From: Affinundibacterium baiyunense
Lineage (GTDB): Bacteria; Pseudomonadota; Gammaproteobacteria; Burkholderiales; Burkholderiaceae_D
Direction: 5' to 3'
Length of the DNA: 64,000 bases
NCBI RefSeq assembly: GCF_018139645.1
Contig: NZ_JAGSPM010000002.1
Coordinates: 248,001 to 312,000 of the forward strand
The first letter of the stretch is position 1, and the number at the start of each line of letters is the position of its first letter. Positions 38,619 through 45,462 of the stretch are shown here, in pieces. The notes beneath the pieces were generated by a model. It did no database searches, was not told where the DNA came from, and saw only the letters and a program-made list of their open reading frames with translations. Made by a program: the position numbers and the translations under genes.

Positions 38619-38929
38619 GACACTATTTCCAACAAAAACAACAATAAGAAAAATATTTTTTGTGGATAAGGCTGTGTATAAGTGTTGGAGATTTTGTGTA
38701 AAACTCACTTACTTGTTCAAGCACAAAAACCTATACAAATTTTGTTGAGCTATCATACAAAGATTTTCCGCCTACTTATATTTTCTGTAGCGCTTTGATT
38801 TTGCATGGTTAACTTCGCTTATCCACAAAATACTTCAACGTTAACAACTACTACTATTCATATATATAAACTTATTCAATTAAAAGAAAAAGGACACTTT
38901 TTTCGTCTCAAAAAAACTGCTTAAATAAT
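38619..38929. other. intergenic region with origin-like element B
   Basis: Convergent gap between the nucleosidase and the LytTR regulator genes. No gene and no clear terminator; most of it is copy B of the duplicated element. Confidence 0.7.
38661..38869. repeat. origin-like element, copy B
   Basis: TGTGGATAA (38661-38669), a further consensus box TGTGTATAA (38673-38681), near-box TGTGTAAAA (38695-38703, 34 bases from the first box exactly as in copy A) and facing TTATCCACA (38819-38827). Then CAACGTTAAC, CTACTACTAT (38848-38857) and an (AT)n run (38860-38869). The left 45 bp and right 50 bp align with copy A; the middle has diverged. Confidence 0.6.
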
Positions 38930-39751
38930 TCACATTTGTTGAAATAAATGGGTATGATTGCGGCTCACTTCGAGTTTTTCGGAACATCCTTTCAAACCTA
39001 GCATTTGTCGACCACGGAAATCACGCGTAACTTCCGCAATCGCACTGACTCTGACTAGTGTTGATCGATGAATACGCCAAAATTCTTTAGGATCTAATTC
39101 ATCTTCCAATTCTTTTAAGGTTTTACGAATCAAAAATTCTGCTTGTTCTGTTTGTACCAAAGTGTATTTTTCATCCGATTTAAAAAATATAATTTCTTTG
39201 GTACTAATCATGCGCAAACTACTGCCAACACTGGCTTGTATCCAACGCAAATATTCTTTTTGTTGTGCTTGTTGCTGCATTAATTGTGTCAATAATTGTT
39301 CTACTTGTTTTGATTGATATTCTTGCTTTTTTATTTGATCTTGATCGCTGTTTGATAGAACTAACTGACTAGTATTTTTTTCTGCAATTCTTTGTTGCAA
39401 GCGCTGACAAGTTTGCTGCAAACGTTCTACATCGATAGGCTTTAATAGATAATCCATCGCACCGCGTTCAAACGCCTGAATTGCATATTCATCATAAGCA
39501 GTAACAAAAATAAGCATCGCATTTTGCGCTAACTGAGCTGCTGCTTCGATACCATTTTTTCCTGGCATACGAATATCTAAAAAAATAATTTGTGGTTGCA
39601 ATTTTTCTGCTTCTTCTATCGCCACAATACCATTTTGTGCTTCTGCAATAATGCTGAGTTCAGGCCAAATTTGATTTAATTTGCTACGTAGATGTGCCCG
39701 CATTGGGGCTTCATCATCCACGATCATTGCTGTGATTTTATGCATGTTCAT
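38930..39751 (-). CDS. LytTR-family response regulator
   Basis: A 273-residue two-component regulator. The receiver domain (residues 5-120) has the acidic pair in MIVDDEAP, the phosphorylated aspartate in IIFLDIRMPGKNG and the lysine in YLLKPIDVE. A glutamine-rich, probably coiled linker (about 125-170) leads to a LytTR DNA-binding domain (about 172-273; IIFFKSDEKYTLVQT, FWRIHRSTLVRVSAI, LEVSRNHTHLFQQM). It overlaps the end of the kinase gene by 14 bases. ATG codons at 39751 and 39745 are both possible. Confidence 0.92.
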   Translation of the reverse strand: MNMHKITAMIVDDEAPMRAHLRSKLNQIWPELSIIAEAQNGIVAIEEAEKLQPQIIFLDIRMPGKNGIEAAAQLAQNAMLIFVTAYDEYAIQAFERGAMDYLLKPIDVERLQQTCQRLQQRIAEKNTSQLVLSNSDQDQIKKQEYQSKQVEQLLTQLMQQQAQQKEYLRWIQASVGSSLRMISTKEIIFFKSDEKYTLVQTEQAEFLIRKTLKELEDELDPKEFWRIHRSTLVRVSAIAEVTRDFRGRQMLGLKGCSEKLEVSRNHTHLFQQM

Positions 39752-40628
39752 TGTTTGTTTCTGGAATATGTAATGTCAATTTAGCGCCACCGGTTTCAGG
39801 AATCTCGATCACTAAACTCGCTTTCAAACCATATAAAACTTTTAAACGTTCACGAATATTGCTTAAACCAATTCCATCGTCCGCATGTAAATCGAAACCA
39901 ATACCGTTATCACTAACCTCAACTTGAATTTCCCCTTCACCTTGACGCGCAATAATCCGAATGTGACCGCCATCAGTTTTCGGTTCTAATCCATGTTTAA
40001 TCGCATTTTCAACCAAAGTTTGTATCATCATCGATGGAAATGCGACATGCTCTAATGCAGCTGGGCATTCGATTTGATAAGTCAAACGTTCTTGCATACG
40101 TGCTTGCATGATATTCAAGTAAGCGCGTGACAGTTCTAATTGTTGTCCTAGTTTGCCACCACCTTGTTCGCGAATTTGCGGTAAAGCGGCACGTAAATAT
40201 TTAATTAAGTGATGATGAACAATCGACGCTTGATGCGGATCCGTTTCTATCAATTGGCCAATCAAAGCCAAGGTATTAAATAAAAAATGTGGTTCAATCT
40301 GCGCTTGCAAAGTCGCCATTTCGGCTTCTAAAACACGACGCTCTAAAGCTTCAACATCAGCACGTGTCACCGCATCAGTCGCCACTAACTCCGCCTTACG
40401 TTTGCCGCCTGCCAAACTTTTAATCATGATTGATACAAAAGCTAACAGAGGTATAAATCCGCCTAAGCCTAAGATCGCACCAATGATCATTGCTAAGAAG
40501 GAGACAAAGATGAGGTAGCTCCATGAAATGACGGCTAGCCAATCAAAAAACTTCCACCAAAATACTTTGCCTGTCTCTATCAAATCCAGCATGAACAAAA
40601 GTACTTTATTCTTATCATCCGTTTTCAT
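39738..40628 (-). CDS. LytS/YehU-type sensor histidine kinase
   Basis: A 296-residue membrane kinase of the His_kinase (PF06580) class. An N-terminal membrane domain of about 75 residues carries two hydrophobic hairpins, then a coiled linker (ALERRVLEAEMATLQAQ), the phosphorylated histidine in QIEPHFLFNTLALIG, and a HATPase with VENAIKHGLEP, DNGIGFD and GIGLSNIRERL. GAGGAG lies upstream of the ATG at 40628, one base past the stop of the upstream gene, so a longer frame to 40709 is rejected. The membrane domain is clearly related to the whole of the small protein encoded just upstream. Confidence 0.92.
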   Translation of the reverse strand: MKTDDKNKVLLFMLDLIETGKVFWWKFFDWLAVISWSYLIFVSFLAMIIGAILGLGGFIPLLAFVSIMIKSLAGGKRKAELVATDAVTRADVEALERRVLEAEMATLQAQIEPHFLFNTLALIGQLIETDPHQASIVHHHLIKYLRAALPQIREQGGGKLGQQLELSRAYLNIMQARMQERLTYQIECPAALEHVAFPSMMIQTLVENAIKHGLEPKTDGGHIRIIARQGEGEIQVEVSDNGIGFDLHADDGIGLSNIRERLKVLYGLKASLVIEIPETGGAKLTLHIPETNNEHA

Positions 40629-40629
40629 G

Positions 40630-41040
40630 TTAGCTCTCCTCATCAGGCTTTTGTTCTGCCGGCTTATGTGTTTCGGTTGTGTTAGTTTGCACTTGATCTT
40701 CTTTGCCAATAAAACACTTCAGTAATAAAGAACCAATGACAAGCCAATTTGCGAAGGATTGGATAGATAACAAACCACCGACAATCAATGTCAATAAACT
40801 AGCCAGCAATAATTTTCCCCAAGAGACATCGATAATCCATTCTGCATAACGTTGCCAAACATATTTAGCTGTTTCTGCCACGTTTAAAACAAAATCAAGC
40901 ACTGGGTTTTTAGTATTTGTGTTCATGTTTTCTGCTCCTGAGTTAGTCGATTTTTCTGCATATTCGGATGAAGCGTTTTCAAGCACTATCAACTCTGTTG
41001 TCGATGAATTGGCTTGTGTTTCTAAATTTTGTGCATTCAT
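40630..41040 (-). CDS. stand-alone paralogue of the adjacent kinase's membrane domain
   Basis: A 136-residue protein: a Ser/Thr/Glu-rich N-terminal 38 residues, then NPVLDFVLNVAETAKYVWQ and two hydrophobic segments ending LLLKCFIGKED, and a Glu/Lys/Thr-rich tail. From the internal methionine at 40926 it aligns residue by residue with the first 75 residues of the kinase (N-VL-F-L-ET-K-W-W-SW-L pattern, both ending at a GK). Both that methionine and the first ATG have GGAG upstream, so two forms of 136 and 98 residues are possible. Its stop codon lies one base from the kinase start. It has no catalytic domain; a partner or decoy for the kinase is my inference. Confidence 0.8.
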   Translation of the reverse strand: MNAQNLETQANSSTTELIVLENASSEYAEKSTNSGAENMNTNTKNPVLDFVLNVAETAKYVWQRYAEWIIDVSWGKLLLASLLTLIVGGLLSIQSFANWLVIGSLLLKCFIGKEDQVQTNTTETHKPAEQKPDEES

Positions 41041-41369
41041 GTTGTTCTCCTCATTGTTGGTATTTGATTTACCGCTTTCGGTTCCTGCTATGACTACACA
41101 ATAGCAATAGAAAAAAAACCGTTCTATGCTTCTGCGATTAAGCGTGCAAAGCTATAGATCAACGGTAAATTGAGCGGATAAATGGCAAGCAAATGCCAAG
41201 TAAGCGCCAAGTAAATCAGCGCAATGACTGGATAAAATCTTGAAGAGATGAATTTGAATGTCAGTTCAAGCGATACATGACCTACAATGGAGTCCATTCG
41301 ATTATTTGATAAAAATTTTTAAATTTCTATCTTATAAATATTGCTCAAAAAATATGTAGGAAAAAATGT
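41041..41369. other. divergent intergenic region between LytTR operon and lipoprotein gene
   Basis: Must hold promoters in both directions. I could not assign -10/-35 boxes with confidence. Its notable content is the 11-bp-period repeat at 41184-41214. Confidence 0.5.
41184..41214. promoter_or_regulatory. triple 9-bp direct repeat, possible LytTR operator
   Basis: Three direct repeats, GGCAAGCAA, GCCAAGTAA and GCCAAGTAA, start exactly 11 bp apart (41184, 41195, 41206). One helical turn between repeats fits a protein that binds one face of the DNA. It lies 144 bases upstream of the first gene of the LytTR operon and about 155 bases from the lipoprotein gene. Confidence 0.5.
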
Positions 41370-41921
41370 ATGAATAACTTACTCAAGTCGTTTTCTATCA
41401 TCTTGATAGCGCTTGGTATTACCGCCTGTACACCTAAATTTGATTGGCGTGAAATTAGAAACACAGACGCGCCATTTATCGCTACTTTTCCAGGAAAACC
41501 AGCAACACATAGCCGAGACATAGAACTTGATGGAATCAAAGTCAAATTACATATGACAGCCGCTGATGTGAATCAACTCAGCTTTGCGATCGCCTATGCA
41601 AAAATTGAAAACAATGATAAAAGTTTACAAGCACAACAGCAGCAACGTGCTTTGAGTGCTATGCAAGCAGGGATGTTGAAAAATATTCAGGGCACAATAG
41701 TTCAGGCAAGTGCTTCATCTGGCGCTAATTCTAGTCATCATTCGAGTCCCAAAAACACGATTACCGCGATCGGCAAGAAACAAAATGGACAAGCGATCAA
41801 GATGGTGGCTCGCTTTACTCAGCATGGCCCTTGGATTATGCAAATTGTGATGATGGGGGAAGAAAAATCTTTTACCCCCGATATTGCGGATATGTTTTTT
41901 GACTCGATCAAACTCAATTGA
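41370..41921 (+). CDS. hypothetical lipoprotein
   Basis: A 183-residue protein with a lipoprotein signal (hydrophobic helix ending LGITAC near residue 21). The mature part starts FDWREIRNTDAPFIATFPGKPATHSRDIELDG and continues with alternating polar strands and an Ala/Gln-rich helix (QAQQQQRALSAMQAGML). I recognise no family, although the FIATFPGKP motif suggests a recurrent beta-domain type. AGGA precedes the ATG. It faces the LytTR operon and could belong to its regulon. Confidence 0.7.
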   Translation: MNNLLKSFSIILIALGITACTPKFDWREIRNTDAPFIATFPGKPATHSRDIELDGIKVKLHMTAADVNQLSFAIAYAKIENNDKSLQAQQQQRALSAMQAGMLKNIQGTIVQASASSGANSSHHSSPKNTITAIGKKQNGQAIKMVARFTQHGPWIMQIVMMGEEKSFTPDIADMFFDSIKLN

Positions 41922-41973
41922 AGCGTAGATTCTGATTTACTCTTATCGACAAAATTTATTTTGAAAAATTATC

Positions 41974-42312
41974 ATGCTAGTTACTTTTAAATCAAAAGCA
42001 GCGGCTGAAGTGATTATGTATAAAGAACATATCGCCTCGGTATTAGAGATGTTGAATAAAAATGTCGATCGTGGCGTGATTACTGCAGCTGAAAGTGAAA
42101 ATGCGATACAGCAAATTGAACAATTAATCGAAGCAGACAAACAACAACGTCTACAACAAGAAAAAATGCAGTTGGAAGACGAAGAAGATTTAGATGAATT
42201 TGAAAAAAGAAAGAAACGCGATTTCGTTAGCTTATCAGCGCGTCTTTATCCCATATTAGAAATGCTCAAAGCCGCAAATAAAAAACAAACGGATGTTTTG
42301 TGGGGAATATAA
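41974..42312 (+). CDS. DUF1840 family protein
   Basis: A 112-residue cytoplasmic protein of the betaproteobacterial DUF1840 family, recognised by its start MLVTFKSKAAAEVIMYKEHI and the following RGVITAAESENAIQQIEQLI. The middle is a long charged helix (EKMQLEDEEDLDEFEKRKKRD) and the end is FVSLSARLYPILEMLKAANKK. Function unknown. It is followed almost at once by the hydrolase gene on the same strand. Confidence 0.85.
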   Translation: MLVTFKSKAAAEVIMYKEHIASVLEMLNKNVDRGVITAAESENAIQQIEQLIEADKQQRLQQEKMQLEDEEDLDEFEKRKKRDFVSLSARLYPILEMLKAANKKQTDVLWGI

Positions 42313-42316
42313 AGCG

Positions 42317-43195
42317 ATGACCGCGCATGTAGAACATACCAATGAATTTTTTTTAGACGCTGTTGACGGTACTTCTCTGTTTATCCGTGATTGGCCTTTA
42401 GAGCATTCTGAACATGCACCTGGAATCGTGATCATGCATGGTCTTGGTGAACACTCTGGTCGCTATGTACATGTCGCCAGATTTTTTAATGCTTTAGGTT
42501 TTAAGGTAAGAAGTTTTGATCTTCGTGGGCACGGCCAATCTGCTGGAGCTCGTGGTGATATTCCCGATGCTGATGCAATCTTACGTGATATGCGATTAGT
42601 CATTCATGACTTTTCCAAACAATTAACTCAAGCGCCACTGATATTGGCACACAGCATGGGTGGTTTGTTCGCAACCCGATTTGCATTGGAAGGATTAACA
42701 CCCTTAAGTGGTTTGATTTTGTCTTCACCAGCCTTCTCGGTTCATACTAGTTGGTTAGAAAAATGTTTATTTAAAGTTAGCCGCGTTGTTGTTCCGCATT
42801 TAGCGGTTGGGCATGGTACCAATGGACGTTATTTATCGCATGACAGTGAGGTCGTTGCAGCTTATCAAAATGACCCCTTAGTCCATGCCAGAATCAGTGC
42901 GAGTTTGTTTCAAAGCATGCTAACTACGATGCAGTACGTGAAAGATCATGCGACTGCATTAAAAATTCCAAGCCTGCTATTGATTGCAGATGGCGATGTC
43001 GTCGTCAATCCGCAAGGAGCAAAAAATTTTCAAGCAAAACTGCAAGCTTCAGCAAATGGCCATCTTTTACAAACAAAAATTTATCCCGGTTTTTATCACG
43101 AAGTTTTTAATGAATTAGAAGCATTAACAGTATTTGAAGATGTACGAATCTGGTTGGATCAACAAAATTTCATCCCAGATGAAGGATTAGTTTAA
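42317..43195 (+). CDS. alpha/beta hydrolase (monoacylglycerol-lipase type)
   Basis: A 292-residue serine hydrolase of the lysophospholipase/monoacylglycerol lipase group. IVIMHGLGEHSGRY is the oxyanion-hole segment near residue 36-49, the nucleophile serine lies in AHSMGG near residue 115, the acid in IADGDVVVNPQG and the histidine in YPGFYHEVFNE near the end. Expected to release fatty acids from small acylglycerols or lysophospholipids in the cytoplasm or at the inner membrane. The ATG at 42317 follows the DUF1840 stop by five bases; the frame opens further upstream but without family support. Confidence 0.88.
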   Translation: MTAHVEHTNEFFLDAVDGTSLFIRDWPLEHSEHAPGIVIMHGLGEHSGRYVHVARFFNALGFKVRSFDLRGHGQSAGARGDIPDADAILRDMRLVIHDFSKQLTQAPLILAHSMGGLFATRFALEGLTPLSGLILSSPAFSVHTSWLEKCLFKVSRVVVPHLAVGHGTNGRYLSHDSEVVAAYQNDPLVHARISASLFQSMLTTMQYVKDHATALKIPSLLLIADGDVVVNPQGAKNFQAKLQASANGHLLQTKIYPGFYHEVFNELEALTVFEDVRIWLDQQNFIPDEGLV

Positions 43196-43317
43196 GTCAG
43201 TCCACGTCACCGACAGTAATCAAAAGCAATCAACAGTAACTACGAAGACGCTAAGATTCGTCGATGAAATCACTGAATACAATCGAATTTAAATAAGCAA
43301 AGAATAATGGAATTCTT

Positions 43318-44769
43318 ATGGTAGAACCGAGCAGAAAAATATTAACGCGTCCAACTCGCAAAGCATCGCAAGCGCAGCTTAATAAAGAACCCATTCAGTC
43401 AAAAACTGCAAGCAAGTCGACGAAACCAATTCAGTCAACAAAGCCAATGCAGGTTGAGCCAGAAACTTTGCAGATTAAGTCAGATTCCTTGGCATTTAGT
43501 TTGGTCGGTGCTGCACAAGCCGTTGCTTATGTTTTAGAGGGCATCGCTTTACCGCAGGCATTATCGCGAGTTTTTACACAAACAGATGCTAGCCCACAAG
43601 CACGTGGCGCGATTCAAGATATCTCTTATCGCACTATGCGACAAATTGGTCGTGTTGATGCTTTGATTTCTTTAATGACTTCAAAAGCACCAGAACCACC
43701 GGTACTTTATGGACTGTTGTGCTGTGCTTTGAGCTTACTCGTCACAGAAGATATTGAAGAAGCGCCTTACGATGATTTTATTGTGGTTGATCAAGCTGTT
43801 AATGCGGCAGCTTCTTCACCTAATATGATTTTTGCTAAAGGCATGGTTAATGCAGTTCTGCGTCGATTTTTGCGCGAGAAAAATGAACTATTACCGATCG
43901 TCGTGAAACAAGCTGCAGCACGTTGGAATTATCCTCAATGGTGGGTCGACCAATGCAAAGCCGCCTATCCACAAGATTGGCAAGCGATTTTAAATGCCGC
44001 TAGTACGCCGCCGCCAATGACCTTGCGTGTCAATCAAAGAATGAGTTCGGTTGAACATTATTTGGAATTGCTTAAACAAGGGCAGATCGAGGCAAGTCAA
44101 ATTGGCCCTGTTGCGATTCGCTTACATAAAGCGATGCCGGTACAAAATATTCCAGGGTTTGCCCAAGGCATGGTGTCGGTGCAAGACGCCGCTGCGCAAT
44201 TGGCTGCGCCTTTGTTGGATCTACAAGATGGTCATAAAGTATTAGACGCATGTGCCGCACCCGGTGGAAAGACCGGACATATTTTGGAATTGGCAAAAGT
44301 CGATTTATTGGCACTTGACGTTGATGTTAAGCGTTTAGACAAAATACATGAAAACTTGGCGCGCCTCCAATTGTTTGCCACCATCAAAGAAGGTGATGCG
44401 AGTTGGTCGAATTGGTGGGATGGTCAACAATTTGATCGAATTTTGGCTGATGTGCCTTGCACCGCTTCGGGCGTTGTGCGTCGTCATCCTGACATACGTT
44501 GGTTACGTCGTAAAACCGATGCGGCACAATTGGCAGTCACTTCGAGTCGTATTTTGGATAACTTATGGCGTATGCTAAAACCAGGTGGAAAGTTATTACT
44601 AGCGACCTGTTCAATTTGGCCGATTGAATCAGAAAATCAAGCAAAAGCATTTGCACAAAGGCACTCGGCAATTCGCTTGGATACGCCTGGACAGTTACTA
44701 CCAACGTCAGAAATCAACAACGAACACGATGGTTTGTTTTACGCCTTGTTTCAAAAACCAGAAGTTTGA
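43318..44769 (+). CDS. rsmB: 16S rRNA (cytosine967-C5)-methyltransferase
   Basis: A 483-residue RsmB/Fmu methyltransferase. An N-terminal extension of about 50 basic residues precedes the NusB-like domain (about 58-195) and the SAM-dependent methyltransferase: VSVQDAAAQLAAPLLDLQDG, LDACAAPGGKTGHILEL (SAM motif), DVPCTASGVVRRHPDIRW with the catalytic-site cysteine and LLLATCSIWPIESE with the second cysteine. It is the first gene of the conserved rsmB-DUF4390-ntrY-ntrX order of betaproteobacteria. Confidence 0.93.
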   Translation: MVEPSRKILTRPTRKASQAQLNKEPIQSKTASKSTKPIQSTKPMQVEPETLQIKSDSLAFSLVGAAQAVAYVLEGIALPQALSRVFTQTDASPQARGAIQDISYRTMRQIGRVDALISLMTSKAPEPPVLYGLLCCALSLLVTEDIEEAPYDDFIVVDQAVNAAASSPNMIFAKGMVNAVLRRFLREKNELLPIVVKQAAARWNYPQWWVDQCKAAYPQDWQAILNAASTPPPMTLRVNQRMSSVEHYLELLKQGQIEASQIGPVAIRLHKAMPVQNIPGFAQGMVSVQDAAAQLAAPLLDLQDGHKVLDACAAPGGKTGHILELAKVDLLALDVDVKRLDKIHENLARLQLFATIKEGDASWSNWWDGQQFDRILADVPCTASGVVRRHPDIRWLRRKTDAAQLAVTSSRILDNLWRMLKPGGKLLLATCSIWPIESENQAKAFAQRHSAIRLDTPGQLLPTSEINNEHDGLFYALFQKPEV

Positions 44770-44868
44770 AACTTGTTTCAAGTTATGATGTCAATAAGAC
44801 TTGTTGAGTTTTAATAATTTACTATTTATTGTACTACTTAGTTTGGTTTGGGAATTTCTGGTTTTCAC

Positions 44869-45462
44869 ATGTTCAAAGGCTTGATCCACATTTCGAGATC
44901 AATATTTCTTGCATGGGCGCTGATGTGTTTCGCGCCCATGCTGTTTTCGTCCGCCTATGTTCAAGCCGCTGACGTTGAAGTAATGAATGCGAAACTGGAA
45001 AGCACTGATGAAGGCTATCGCGTTTTTGTCTCATTCTCTTTTGAATTGGGATCGGATTTAAAGAATGCGATCAACGAAGGGATTCCAGTTTCATTTACGG
45101 CCGAAGTTGAAATCAATCGACCACGTTGGTATTGGTTCGATGAAAAAACAATACGTTCTTCGCAGACAGTCAGAATCCAATATGATTTGTGGCGACGCCA
45201 ATATACTGCCGCGGTGAATGGTGGTTTAAAACAGAATTTTGCTAGCTTAGAAGAAGCGATGGCTTTAGTGTGGCGTCCACGGCGCTGGCTAGTAGCTGAT
45301 AAAAAAGCGCTAAACCCGAGTGCTACCTACAATGTTGCAGTGCGTCTTAAGCTGGACAGCAATCAATTATCAAAACCCATGTTAATAACTTCGTTTAGCA
45401 ATAGTGATTGGCGTTTGGCCTCTGAGTGGAAACGATTTACGTTCAAGGCTGACGACAAGTGA
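44869..45462 (+). CDS. DUF4390 exported protein
   Basis: A protein of about 197 residues with an N-terminal signal or anchor (about 10-33, ending YVQA-AD) and one beta-rich domain with family motifs SFELGSDLKNAINEGIPVSFTAEVEI, RPRWYWFDE and WRPRRWLVADKKALNPSATYNVAVRL. DUF4390 members sit between rsmB and the NtrY kinase across betaproteobacteria and probably assist that sensor, but no role has been shown. A TTG at 44848 is the only longer start. The stop codon overlaps the next start in a GTGA arrangement. Confidence 0.85.
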   Translation: MFKGLIHISRSIFLAWALMCFAPMLFSSAYVQAADVEVMNAKLESTDEGYRVFVSFSFELGSDLKNAINEGIPVSFTAEVEINRPRWYWFDEKTIRSSQTVRIQYDLWRRQYTAAVNGGLKQNFASLEEAMALVWRPRRWLVADKKALNPSATYNVAVRLKLDSNQLSKPMLITSFSNSDWRLASEWKRFTFKADDK

